From Parageobacillus sp. KH3-4 (GTDB lineage: Bacteria; Bacillota; Bacilli; Bacillales; Anoxybacillaceae), in the NCBI RefSeq assembly GCF_022846435.1, contig NZ_AP025627.1, positions 778,001 to 842,000 on the forward strand: DNA of 64,000 nucleotides, in the 5' to 3' direction. The notes under the pieces are model-generated. The model made no database searches, was not told where the DNA came from, and saw only the letters and a list, made by a program, of their open reading frames with translations. Positions 56,328 through 64,000 of the stretch are shown in pieces (the stretch's first letter is position 1; the number at the start of each line of letters is the position of its first letter). A program made the position numbers and the translations under genes.

Positions 56328-57341
56328 ATGAGGAAACATATATTGGTTCTGTTGATAAGTCTGTTTATCGCATTGATGTCTGGCTGCGGTCAGAAAGCAA
56401 CGACGGAAGGAAAAGAAAAAAACGTAACGATTCGCATCGGCATTCAGCAAAGTCTCGGGCCGCTTTTACTGGCAAAAGAAAAAGGATGGTTTGAAAAAGA
56501 ATTTAAAAAAGAAGGGGTCAACGTCAAATGGATTGAGTTTCAAAGCGGGCCTCCCCATTTTGAAGCGATGGCATCCAACAATCTTGATTTCGGCGCTGTT
56601 GGAAACTCTCCGGTCATTTCTGCCCAAGCCGCCAACATTGAATTTAAAGAGATCAGTAAAGCAGCAGACGGGGCAAAAGGAGACGCTATCATTGTACCGC
56701 AAGGAAGTAAAATCCAAAGCCTGAAGGATTTAAAAGGAAAAAAGATTGCTGTTGCCAAAGGAAGCAGTGGATTTAATTTCTTATATCAAGCCCTTGAACA
56801 TGCTGGCTTGAAAGCGTCAGATGTTGAAATGATTCAATTGCAGCCAGATGAAGCGCAAGCAGCGTTTGATACAAGCAAAGTGGATGCTTGGGCGATTTGG
56901 GAGCCGTTTATTTCTTATGAGGTGCTCAAAAAGAAAGCGCGTATCGTAGCGGATGGAGAGGATCTTCAAGCATATTCGCCATCGTTTATCGTGGCACGGA
57001 CGGGATTTATCAAAGAGCATCCTGATTTAACGGTTCAATTTTTAAAAATTTATGAGAAAGCGCGGCGTTGGCAAAACGATCATTTTGATGAAGCGGCAGA
57101 AATTTATGCGAAAGCGAAAAAAATAGATAAAGACGTCGTAGTGCGAGCGTTGCGCAACAACCCATCATTAAACGAGCCAATTGCCGATGATGTTATTCGA
57201 GCACAGCAAAAAACTGCCGATTTCCAATATGAGCAAAATATCATTAAAACAAAAATTGATACAAGCAAAGTAGTCGATAATCAATATATTAAAAAAGCGT
57301 TGCAAGAATTAGAAGAAGAAGGTGAGAGCAAATATGAATAA
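56328..57341 (+). CDS. ssuA: Aliphatic sulfonate-binding lipoprotein
   Basis: 337 residues with lipoprotein signal: hydrophobic 4-17 and lipobox LMSGC with Cys20. The mature part is a type II periplasmic-binding protein: RIGIQQSLGPLLLAKEKGWF, DFGAVGNSPVISAQAANI, KIAVAKGSSGFNFLYQAL and VDAWAIWEPF fit SsuA. Anchored outside the membrane, delivers alkanesulfonates to SsuBC. ATG 56328 behind GGAGGGG. Confidence 0.93.
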   Translation: MRKHILVLLISLFIALMSGCGQKATTEGKEKNVTIRIGIQQSLGPLLLAKEKGWFEKEFKKEGVNVKWIEFQSGPPHFEAMASNNLDFGAVGNSPVISAQAANIEFKEISKAADGAKGDAIIVPQGSKIQSLKDLKGKKIAVAKGSSGFNFLYQALEHAGLKASDVEMIQLQPDEAQAAFDTSKVDAWAIWEPFISYEVLKKKARIVADGEDLQAYSPSFIVARTGFIKEHPDLTVQFLKIYEKARRWQNDHFDEAAEIYAKAKKIDKDVVVRALRNNPSLNEPIADDVIRAQQKTADFQYEQNIIKTKIDTSKVVDNQYIKKALQELEEEGESKYE

Positions 57342-58173
57342 AACAACTATTACTGCAAGGCAGCCGCTTCTGCGAAAAGAGTGGGGGAGAAAGATTCCGG
57401 CTTTCGGCCAAATTCGCAAGCGGATGATACAAGCGGCATTGCCCATCTTCATTTTATTCATATGGCAACTTGTCGGGATGACAGGGACAGTTTCCAAAAC
57501 GGTTTTACCAACGCCAATAGATATTGTGCAAGCAGCTTATCAATTAACCATCTCCGGGGAATTATTTACCCACTTGAAAGCTAGTATTTTTCGGGCAGCG
57601 GCAGGATTTTTGCTTGGAGCAGGCATTGGGCTTCTTGCAGGCATTGCCGTAGGCTTTTCCTCCAAAACGGAAGATGTCATCGATCCTACAGTACAAATGC
57701 TGCGAACGATTCCACATTTGGCAGTGGCGCCGCTTTTTATCTTATGGTTTGGGTTTGGGGAAACATCGAAAATTTTATTGATCGCTAAAGGTGCATTTTT
57801 CCCTGTATATGTAAATACATTTATTGGCATACGTGGAGTCGATGCGAAGCTGTTTGATGTTGCACGCATTCTCCATTTTAGCAGATGGAAGAAAATTACG
57901 TTGCTCATTATCCCGTCTGCGCTTCCTGCCATTTTATCTGGAATTCGCCTTTCTCTCGGAGCGGCTTGGCTCGGCCTTGTTGTTGCAGAGTTGATGGGTT
58001 CTACAGAAGGAATTGGATATATGATGATGGATGCAAGACAGTTTAGCAATACGGATATTGTTTTTGTCGGCATTATTCTTTTTGCGGTGGTAGGAAAACT
58101 TACAGATTCATTGGTCCGTGTATTAGAGAAGCGGTTGCTTCGCTGGCAAGATACGTATAAAGGAACGATGTAA
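57334..58173 (+). CDS. ssuC: Aliphatic sulfonate ABC transporter permease
   Basis: 279 residues, six membrane helices from about 35 on. The EAA-like coupling segment is DVARILHFSRWKKITLLIIPSALP, and LLAGIAVGFSSKTEDVIDP and SLGAAWLGLVVAELMG are family landmarks. ATG 57334 overlaps ssuA by 8 bases, with GAAGGTGAG upstream; an earlier in-frame codon at 57322 lacks spacing. Forms the membrane part with SsuB. Confidence 0.92.
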   Translation: MNKTTITARQPLLRKEWGRKIPAFGQIRKRMIQAALPIFILFIWQLVGMTGTVSKTVLPTPIDIVQAAYQLTISGELFTHLKASIFRAAAGFLLGAGIGLLAGIAVGFSSKTEDVIDPTVQMLRTIPHLAVAPLFILWFGFGETSKILLIAKGAFFPVYVNTFIGIRGVDAKLFDVARILHFSRWKKITLLIIPSALPAILSGIRLSLGAAWLGLVVAELMGSTEGIGYMMMDARQFSNTDIVFVGIILFAVVGKLTDSLVRVLEKRLLRWQDTYKGTM

Positions 58174-58194
58174 AAGAAAAAAGGGGAGAGATCG

Positions 58195-58734
58195 ATGACG
58201 ACAATCGCTTTAATCTCGGGAAGTCCGTCGAAACAATCCAAAACAGTGGAGATCGCTAACCGATTGCAAAAAGAGCTGCTTAATAGGGGGCATCACGTTC
58301 ATTTAATCCATGTGTGCGATTTGCCAGCAGAAGATTTGCTGCATGCAAAATTCGATAGTGAAGCGATCGCGCAAACCCACGAATGGATTCGTGAAGCGGA
58401 TGCGGTCATGGTGTTAAGCCCTGTCTATAAAGGAAGCTATACAGGTATTTTAAAAGCGTTTCTCGACTTGTTACCGGAAAAGGCATTTTTAGGTAAGATT
58501 GTTGCTCCAATCGTCACAGGCGGGACAATCGCACATTTGTTATCGATTGAATACGCGCTAAAACCTATTTTTTCCATTATGGGAGCGAAAGAAATTTTAC
58601 ACGGAGTGTTTATTTTGGATAAAACGATTCAACGGGATGAAACAGGAAAGATATTTTTTCAATCCGACATTGAAGAAAGGATAAAGGAAGTGTTGCAATC
58701 TATTTCAAACATCAAAGTCCACATGAATAAATAA
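58195..58734 (+). CDS. NADPH-dependent FMN reductase (SsuE-like)
   Basis: 179 residues, flavodoxin-like. ALISGSPSKQSKTVEIANRL is the phosphate-binding loop, and VMVLSPVYKGSYTGILKAFLDLL the flavin/active segment. It supplies reduced FMN to the monooxygenase encoded next. ATG 58195 behind GGGGAGAG. Its position between ssuC and ssuD supports the SsuE role; it differs from the B. subtilis operon, which has ygaN at another place, so I leave the symbol empty. Confidence 0.88.
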   Translation: MTTIALISGSPSKQSKTVEIANRLQKELLNRGHHVHLIHVCDLPAEDLLHAKFDSEAIAQTHEWIREADAVMVLSPVYKGSYTGILKAFLDLLPEKAFLGKIVAPIVTGGTIAHLLSIEYALKPIFSIMGAKEILHGVFILDKTIQRDETGKIFFQSDIEERIKEVLQSISNIKVHMNK

Positions 58735-58752
58735 TAGAAAGGAGAAAATGAA

Positions 58753-59880
58753 ATGGAATTATTATGGTTTATCCCTTCCCATGGCGATGGGCGGTATCTT
58801 GGAACGACCAAAGGAGGACGCGCTCCGGAATACAGCTATTTCCGGCAAATCGCCCAAGCGGCTGACCGGCTTGGCTATAAAGGGGTATTGATTCCGACAG
58901 GAAAATCGTGCGAAGATCCGTGGCTGCTTGCGTCAGCATTAGCGGCAGAAACCGAACAATTGCGTTTTCTCGTTGCCGTGCGACCGGGGTTAATGTCTCC
59001 TACGCTAGCAGCACGCATGGCTTCCACATTGGACCGCATTTCGGAAGGCCGGTTGCTTATCAATGTCGTAGCTGGCGGCGATCCTGTTGAGCTTGCGGGC
59101 GATGGGCTATTTTTAAGCCATGACGAACGTTATGAAGCGACGGATGAATTTTTAACCGTTTGGAAACGGCTGTTAAGCGGCGAAGAAGTCACTTTAAAAG
59201 GGAAACATATCCATGTGAATGAGGCAAAGCTTCTGTTTCCGCCAACTCAAAAACCGTATCCGCCGATTTATTTTGGCGGGTCGTCACCGGCAGGCCAACT
59301 TGTGGCAGCAAAACATGCGGATGTTTACTTAACATGGGGGGAACCGCCAGCGCAGGCGGAAGAAAAAATTTCCCGGGTGAGAAAATTGGCTGAACAGCAA
59401 GGACGTGCGATTGAATTCGGCATTCGACTTCATATCATTGTGCGCGAAACAGAAAAGGAAGCGTGGAATGCTGCGGAACAGCTCATTCGTTATGTCGATG
59501 AAAAAACCATTCAGGAAGCACAACGAGTTTTTGCTCGGTATGATTCTGTTGGGCAGCAGCGGATGAGGCAGTTGCATAATGGAAGCAGAGAATCTCTTGA
59601 AATTAGTCCAAATTTATGGGCGGGAGTTGGTCTTGTCAGAGGTGGTGCAGGAACCGCTTTAGTCGGAGATCCAGAAACAGTAGCTGAGCGGCTATTAGAG
59701 TATCATCAATTAGGCATCCGCTACTTTATTTTATCCGGTTACCCGCATTTAGAAGAAGCATACCGGGTAGCTGAACTGCTATTCCCGCTTTTGCCGTTAA
59801 ACCATAAAAAACAAACAAAACAGTTTATACAAGGGGAAGTTATCGGAAATGAATTTTTTCCTTCATTTATTAAAGTGTGA
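58753..59880 (+). CDS. ssuD: FMNH2-dependent alkanesulfonate monooxygenase
   Basis: 375 residues, luciferase-like TIM barrel. [13 protein letters not shown]-type start ([15 protein letters not shown]), [45 protein letters not shown] and [13 protein letters not shown] are SsuD landmarks. Cleaves C1-C14 alkanesulfonates to aldehyde and sulfite with FMNH2 and O2. ATG 58753 behind AAAGGAG. Last gene of the operon. Confidence 0.95.
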   Translation: MELLWFIPSHGDGRYLGTTKGGRAPEYSYFRQIAQAADRLGYKGVLIPTGKSCEDPWLLASALAAETEQLRFLVAVRPGLMSPTLAARMASTLDRISEGRLLINVVAGGDPVELAGDGLFLSHDERYEATDEFLTVWKRLLSGEEVTLKGKHIHVNEAKLLFPPTQKPYPPIYFGGSSPAGQLVAAKHADVYLTWGEPPAQAEEKISRVRKLAEQQGRAIEFGIRLHIIVRETEKEAWNAAEQLIRYVDEKTIQEAQRVFARYDSVGQQRMRQLHNGSRESLEISPNLWAGVGLVRGGAGTALVGDPETVAERLLEYHQLGIRYFILSGYPHLEEAYRVAELLFPLLPLNHKKQTKQFIQGEVIGNEFFPSFIKV

Positions 59881-59885
59881 TGCAA

Positions 59886-59923
59886 GAAAAGAGTTTGCCA
59901 ATCGTTGGCAGGCTCTTTTCTTT
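59886..59923 (+). terminator. Terminator of the ssu operon
   Basis: AAAAGAGTTTGCCAA and TTGGCAGGCTCTTTT form a stem (one mismatch-type G-T) with a TCG loop. Confidence 0.92.
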
Positions 59924-59936
59924 TATAAAAATTTTA

Positions 59937-59994
59937 TTGACGCTGATAATCATTATCTATTATAATCAATTCATGTCAATGAAAATCATTATCA
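59937..59994 (+). promoter_or_regulatory. Promoter with two Fur boxes
   Basis: TTGACG (59937-59942), 18 bases, TATAAT (59961-59966). TGATAATCATTATCT (59944-59958) sits between -35 and -10, and TGAAAATCATTATCA (59980-59994) lies just after. Both are near-perfect Bacillus Fur boxes, so iron repression is expected. Confidence 0.85.
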
Positions 59995-60020
59995 AATAAA
60001 ACGATATTAGGAGGTACATA

Positions 60021-61208
60021 ATGTCAGTCAAATGGAAGCTGCTTGCTGTTTTTACAGCGTTTGCGGTAATGATGGGAGCTTGCTCGAACAGCGAGGAAAC
60101 AGCAACAACTAAAACGGAGAAAAAAGAGCAAACAGCTGCTGAACAAAAAGAAGAAAAATCAGTGGAAACAGAGAAGGAAGAAATTAATTATGCTGATGTA
60201 TTTAAACAGGCACTTGCAGAGTTGGAAAAAGCAAAGCAAGGGCAAAAAGTTGACTTCGATAAAGTAACAAAATTATATGAAGAAAATTTACAGACACTTG
60301 TGCAAAAGCGGGACGCCGAATTTCAAGATACGCTTGACCAACATATTACTGCTGCGCTGGCAGCAGGGAAAGATGGTTCGCTTGATCCAGTGGTCGTAAA
60401 ACAGATCTTTGATAAGCTCATGCAAAAAGTATTTTATACCACAATCAAGCATGAGTTTACTGAAGTAGAGGAAAATTGGGCCAATAAGGAAGAAGTGAAG
60501 AAAGAAATCGAAGAAGCAAAACAGTTTTACGCAATTTTACAGCCGACGGTCGAGAAGCGTGACGCCGCTTACGGAACGAAGCTAGCCGATGTGATAAACG
60601 GGGCGTTCGCACAAATCGAAGATGCGGCTGCGAAAGATGATTTGCTTGCCTTCTCCCTAGGAAAACAAGTCGTAGACAAAACGCTGATGAAAACCTTTTA
60701 TTTAGCGACAGGCGCGCTTCCGCACGGCTACGCTTTAAAAGCGGCAAATGCGGCAAAACAAGATGAAAAAGAAGCGAAAGTTGAACAAGCAGAAGGATGG
60801 GCATTTTATCAATCCGTATATCCATATATGAAAAAGCATGCACAAGAAGAAGCGGACTACATTTTAAAACAATTTGATTTGCAAACAGATGCAAAAACGC
60901 TTGATCCGGCAGCTATCAATAAAGCGTTCGTCCGCGGTTGGGCAAAGGTGGCGCTTCATGAATATGAAGAAAGTAAAGAAAGCTGGGGACAAGATAAATC
61001 GGTGATTACTGCATTGGAAGGAGCTTTATTTATTAATATGATGGAAAGTGACTTAAAAGCGCTGTTAGGTGATCAAGCTTATGCGTCATTAAATGATCAG
61101 GCGCAGCGCTATCTTGAGGCGGCAAAAGCGAAAAATAAAGCAGATGGAGAAAAACTTCTTACCCAATTAGAAGCAACATTAAACACTATTATTGAAAAGG
61201 CAAAATAA
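60021..61208 (+). CDS. Fur-controlled lipoprotein with three internal repeats
   Basis: 395 residues, no recognised family. Signal peptide with Lys4/Lys6, hydrophobic 7-18 and lipobox MMGAC (Cys21). A Lys/Glu/Thr linker (about 22-55) follows. The globular part has three repeats of about 60 residues, near 85-150, 168-235 and 262-320. Repeats 1 and 2 share QxxVxKRDAxF/Y and M-K-x-FY-T. Repeats 1 and 3 share His-Glu at the same place (H144-E145, H313-E314), possible metal ligands. A helical end closes it. ATG 60021 behind AGGAGG. Monocistronic; a surface iron-related role is inferred from the Fur boxes. Confidence 0.8.
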   Translation: MSVKWKLLAVFTAFAVMMGACSNSEETATTKTEKKEQTAAEQKEEKSVETEKEEINYADVFKQALAELEKAKQGQKVDFDKVTKLYEENLQTLVQKRDAEFQDTLDQHITAALAAGKDGSLDPVVVKQIFDKLMQKVFYTTIKHEFTEVEENWANKEEVKKEIEEAKQFYAILQPTVEKRDAAYGTKLADVINGAFAQIEDAAAKDDLLAFSLGKQVVDKTLMKTFYLATGALPHGYALKAANAAKQDEKEAKVEQAEGWAFYQSVYPYMKKHAQEEADYILKQFDLQTDAKTLDPAAINKAFVRGWAKVALHEYEESKESWGQDKSVITALEGALFINMMESDLKALLGDQAYASLNDQAQRYLEAAKAKNKADGEKLLTQLEATLNTIIEKAK

Positions 61209-61210
61209 CG

Positions 61211-61256
61211 ATAAGGCAAAAAACCTTGTTCTTTAGCAAGGTTTTTTGCCTTATTA
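61211..61256 (+). terminator. Terminator after the Fur-controlled lipoprotein gene
   Basis: Eighteen-base arms (61211-61228 and 61237-61254) pair perfectly around TTCTTTAG; the right arm holds six T. Confidence 0.92.
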
Positions 61257-61338
61257 TGAAGGAAATCAAATTTTGGCGCTGCCGCTTTTTGATTTTCTTA
61301 TGATAATATGCTAATAGGAATAAATCATTAATTTTGAG

Positions 61339-62289
61339 GTGAATCCATTGAAAATTCTCATTACAGGGGGAGCCGGGTTTATTGGAAGCCATCTTGTTGC
61401 CAAATTGCTCTCGCTTGGGCACGATGTGACGGTCATTGACAATTTTCATCCTTATTACCCGGCGGAACGAAAGAATCGGCAATTTCGTGCGTTGACGGGA
61501 GGAAATCTTCCTGTTTATCGCATTGACTTGCTAGATGGAGAAAAAACAGAAGAATTGTTTCGCCGCTATCAGCCGGACTGTGTGTATCATTTAGCGGCGC
61601 TGCCCGGTGTTCCCAATTCGCTTCTTAAGCCGCTTGATTATGTCGATTATGATATCAAAGCGACGATTAATGTGCTAAAAGCGGCGGGGGAAGCAGGAGT
61701 CGGGCATGTGTTATTCGCATCTTCCTCGTCCGTCTACGGCAACCAGGGGAATGTACCGCTTAAAGAAGAGATGGCAACGGGAGAAGTTGTTTCGCCATAT
61801 GCTGCCGCAAAATACGGAGCGGAGTCGTTTTGCTATGCGTATGCCCATCTATTCGGCTATCAGGTGACGATCTTTCGCTATTTTACTGTATACGGTCCGT
61901 GGGGTCGCCCGGATATGGCGATTAGCAAGTTTATCCGCCATCTGTTACGTGGCGAAGAGATTGTCGTGTACGGAACGAACACAGCAAGAGACTACACGTT
62001 TGTGGATGATGTCGTCAGCGGAATGGTAGCGGCGCTCGGCCGCCGCGGCGGAAACGATGTGTTTAATTTAGGATCGGGACGCCCAATCACGATGGAGCGA
62101 TTGCTGCAAGAACTGAAAAAACATTTTCCAACGATGAAAGTGAGATATGCTCCGGAGCGAAAGGGAGATGTGAAAGCGACATGGGCGGACATCGCGAAAG
62201 CGCAGCGGGAGTTCGGATACAGACCAAGCGTAACGTTCGAGGACGGGCTTGCGCGGACGATCGCGTGGGCAAGGACGTATGAAACGTAA
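61339..62289 (+). CDS. NAD-dependent nucleotide-sugar epimerase (extended SDR)
   Basis: 316 residues. NAD motif [11 protein letters not shown], YxxxK in [13 protein letters not shown] with Ser in FASSSSVYG, and substrate segment [15 protein letters not shown]. Belongs to the UDP-glucuronate/UDP-glucose 4-epimerase-like group; the precise sugar cannot be told. TTG 61339 behind GAGGTG. It overlaps the next gene by 11 bases, so the operon is tight. Cytoplasmic; supplies a sugar nucleotide for envelope synthesis. Confidence 0.87.
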   Translation: MNPLKILITGGAGFIGSHLVAKLLSLGHDVTVIDNFHPYYPAERKNRQFRALTGGNLPVYRIDLLDGEKTEELFRRYQPDCVYHLAALPGVPNSLLKPLDYVDYDIKATINVLKAAGEAGVGHVLFASSSSVYGNQGNVPLKEEMATGEVVSPYAAAKYGAESFCYAYAHLFGYQVTIFRYFTVYGPWGRPDMAISKFIRHLLRGEEIVVYGTNTARDYTFVDDVVSGMVAALGRRGGNDVFNLGSGRPITMERLLQELKKHFPTMKVRYAPERKGDVKATWADIAKAQREFGYRPSVTFEDGLARTIAWARTYET

Positions 62290-63223
62290 GCACGCAACGA
62301 TAGCGGTGAGGCTGGCCGGAGCCGGACTTGTCCTTGTTTTTCTATGGCTGACATACCGCTATTTCGATGGAGAAGAGCTTCTTAGGCAGCTCCACCTGCT
62401 TCTTCAAAGACCGGACACGCTCGTGTGGATGTTGCTCATATATGGCGCTTCCTTCTGGCTGCGGGCGCTGGCGTGGAAGTTATACGTGGGAAAACCAATT
62501 TCTTTAGTTGTATACAGCAAAGGCATATTTTTCAGTTTGTTCATTAATCATCTCACTCCGTTCAAAGTAGGTGATATTGCCCGTGTTGCCGTTTTGGCCA
62601 AACAAAAAGATGTGTCCGTTGATGAAGCAGTTCACTCGGTGGCGGTGATGCGGCTTTTGGACATGCTTGTTTTATGTCTTTTGTCGGCGTGGGGAATGTA
62701 TGCATATGTCCATCGCTTTCCAGCAATCAGTGCAACGGTTATTGGTGTTGTAGGAATAGTCGGTGTAGCGGCAATTGTTATTTTGTTGTCACGCAAATCG
62801 GATGCGGAATGGATCCGTAAACACCATCGCATGATAAAAAGCGCGTTAAGAGGAAAACGCGGCGTCTATGTGGCGGGCATAACCGCGCTTAGCTGGTTGT
62901 GTGAGGCGGTTGTTATCTATGAGATGGCGCATATGCTCGGGCTGCCCTTATCCTTTTGGGAATCCGTATGGGTCAACAGCATCACCGTATCCGGTCAAGT
63001 GTTTCAAATCGCTCCAGGCGGATTGGGAACGTATGAAGCGGTAATGGCATTTGCGATTACGAGAATTACACCGGACTGGAACAGCGCGTATATGGCGGCG
63101 ATGATGACCCATGCGTTCAAATTTGTTTTTTCTTATTTAGTTGGCATTGCCGTACTGTTTATGTCTCCAAGAGATATTTCGTTCGTCGGAGCGGCTTGGA
63201 AAAAAGGAAGGGAGAAACGATGA
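62279..63223 (+). CDS. YbhN/UPF0104-type membrane protein (lysylphosphatidylglycerol synthase TM-like)
   Basis: 314 residues, about eight membrane helices. FFSLFINHLTPFKVGDIARV and FQIAPGGLGTYEAVMAFA are the LPG_synthase_TM family motifs, shared with the flippase half of MprF. ATG 62279 overlaps the epimerase and ATGA overlaps the next gene at 63220. A flippase for a lipid-linked sugar is a fair guess. Confidence 0.85.
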   Translation: MKRKHATIAVRLAGAGLVLVFLWLTYRYFDGEELLRQLHLLLQRPDTLVWMLLIYGASFWLRALAWKLYVGKPISLVVYSKGIFFSLFINHLTPFKVGDIARVAVLAKQKDVSVDEAVHSVAVMRLLDMLVLCLLSAWGMYAYVHRFPAISATVIGVVGIVGVAAIVILLSRKSDAEWIRKHHRMIKSALRGKRGVYVAGITALSWLCEAVVIYEMAHMLGLPLSFWESVWVNSITVSGQVFQIAPGGLGTYEAVMAFAITRITPDWNSAYMAAMMTHAFKFVFSYLVGIAVLFMSPRDISFVGAAWKKGREKR

Positions 63224-64000
63224 AAGAAGCTTCAACATTTGAAAAAGTAGCGGCGCGTTGCTGGAATTTGCTGAACGAAGGAAAACCGTTTACGCCGATT
63301 TTCGTTATCGGGACGATGGCGATCTACCATCTTGCCAATTTCGGCACCATCGAGCATATGAAGCACTGGTTCTTCGGTTTTCTAGCGGCGCTTCCGCTAT
63401 TCGTCATTTATTATGTGTACGATTATCCGTTATTTTTACGAAATTATTTATGGATCCCATACGTTGCGTTTTTAATCATTTGGCAGTTTGCCGACCTTAA
63501 GCTGCTAAGTTTGGCGCTGGGGCTATATTTTTTCTTTACCGTCTTTTTTTGGGGGACGCTTTACTATCATTTGCGCATCGGCACGTCATGGTGGAATTTT
63601 ACCCGTTTTTGGAAGTTAGTGCTGAAAAATAGCGATTCGACAAGCGGAAACGCGCAAGAACAGCTGCCGAAATTTTTGCTGCTTTTGTCGATTTGGCAAT
63701 ATGTGTACGTACAGCTCGAAGGGGGAGCAGGCGATCTTTCGTTTGCCAACTTTGCGCTCTATTACGCAGGTGTCTTTTTGTTTTCTTTTATCTTGCATAG
63801 CCAGTTATTTGATTGGAAGCCGAAAATCATTCCGACATATACAAATAATGTTGACGTTCCAAAAGAGCCAATCAATGAAAAAGTCATTGTGATTGTCATC
63901 GACGGCATGCGGAAAGATCGGTTTGAGCAAGCTAATGCGCCATTTTTAAAACGGCTGCGACAGCATGGGACTGAGTTTACACAAATGGAGACGGTCTATC
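63220..64000 (+). CDS. Membrane-anchored alkaline-phosphatase-superfamily protein, 5' part
   Basis: Open to the window end, 260 codons seen. ATG 63220 behind GGAAGGGAG. N-terminal membrane part (about 1-200) with helices near 30-45, 51-70, 80-110 and 170-190. Then a soluble domain starting KVIVIVIDGMRKDRFEQA, the metal-binding Asp/Gly start of the type I phosphodiesterase/nucleotide pyrophosphatase superfamily, followed by NAPFLKRLRQHGTEF. Possibly a sugar or lipid phosphotransferase outside the membrane, in operon with the epimerase and YbhN-like genes. Reading continues past 64000. Confidence 0.82.
   Translation, partial: MKEASTFEKVAARCWNLLNEGKPFTPIFVIGTMAIYHLANFGTIEHMKHWFFGFLAALPLFVIYYVYDYPLFLRNYLWIPYVAFLIIWQFADLKLLSLALGLYFFFTVFFWGTLYYHLRIGTSWWNFTRFWKLVLKNSDSTSGNAQEQLPKFLLLLSIWQYVYVQLEGGAGDLSFANFALYYAGVFLFSFILHSQLFDWKPKIIPTYTNNVDVPKEPINEKVIVIVIDGMRKDRFEQANAPFLKRLRQHGTEFTQMETVY

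Noticed and set aside
57540-58241. Minus-strand open frame of 233 codons over ssuC
   Set aside because: It is the complement of a membrane-protein gene; low-complexity composition and no start site, so it is a shadow frame.
1-64000. CRISPR array, prophage, tRNA/rRNA genes, intact insertion sequence
   Set aside because: No regularly spaced repeats, integrase, transposase or cloverleaf gene was seen in a reading of both strands; small tRNA-like elements could have been missed.

Overview
The window comes from a thermophilic Bacillaceae chromosome, most likely Geobacillus/Parageobacillus. PolA, MutM, IF3 (with an ATT start codon), MutS2 and the citZ-icd-mdh / phoPR-polA-mutM-coaE-gapB-speD / nrdR-dnaB-dnaI-ytxC-thrS gene order all fit that group. 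The moderate GC and AT-rich intergenic DNA suggest Parageobacillus rather than high-GC Geobacillus; that last point is an inference by eye, not a computation. Nearly all core genes lie on the + strand.

Layout. (1) 1-3.5 kb: end of the TCA cluster citZ-icd-mdh, then a MaoC-type dehydratase broken by two frameshifts. (2) 3.5-18.8 kb: phoPR, polA, mutM, coaE, gapB (two CcpN-type sites), speD (structured leader), nrdR, dnaB-dnaI, ytxC and thrS behind a threonine T-box. (3) 18.9-23.2 kb: an AT-rich accessory insert with a class III aminotransferase and a dicarboxylate/amino-acid symporter in divergent orientation, plus an RpiR-family regulator. (4) 23.3-33.3 kb: infC-rpmI-rplT behind an L20-type leader, a ysdA relic, a dUTPase-family gene, ysdC, a methyltransferase, sspI, ysgA, and pheST behind a phenylalanine T-box. 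A frameshifted NUDIX gene lies between that T-box and pheS. (5) 33.4-42.8 kb: accessory block between pheT and rnhC, neighbours in Bacillus subtilis. It holds a YtrA-type ABC operon, a small-protein/nucleotidyltransferase pair, a MarR-MMPL pair and a DJ-1/PfpI protein. (6) 42.9-55.2 kb: rnhC, zapA, yshB, polX, mutS2, yshE, a 54-residue membrane peptide, then the fatty-acid block lcfA-fadR-fadB-etfB-etfA and trxA. (7) 55.3-64 kb: second accessory block with a complete alkanesulfonate operon (ssuBAC, an FMN reductase, ssuD), a Fur-box-controlled lipoprotein built of internal repeats, and the start of an envelope glycolipid operon (SDR epimerase, YbhN-like membrane protein, membrane-anchored alkaline-phosphatase-superfamily protein cut by the window end).

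The core genes cover central metabolism, replication, translation and repair. Regulation readable in the DNA includes two T-boxes, the L20 leader, FadR, Fur, CcpN, YtrA and MarR operators, and many intrinsic terminators. The least explained items are the Fur-controlled repeat lipoprotein, the speD leader RNA, the aminotransferase-symporter-RpiR module and the small-protein/nucleotidyltransferase pair. No CRISPR array, rRNA, tRNA or intact insertion sequence was seen.
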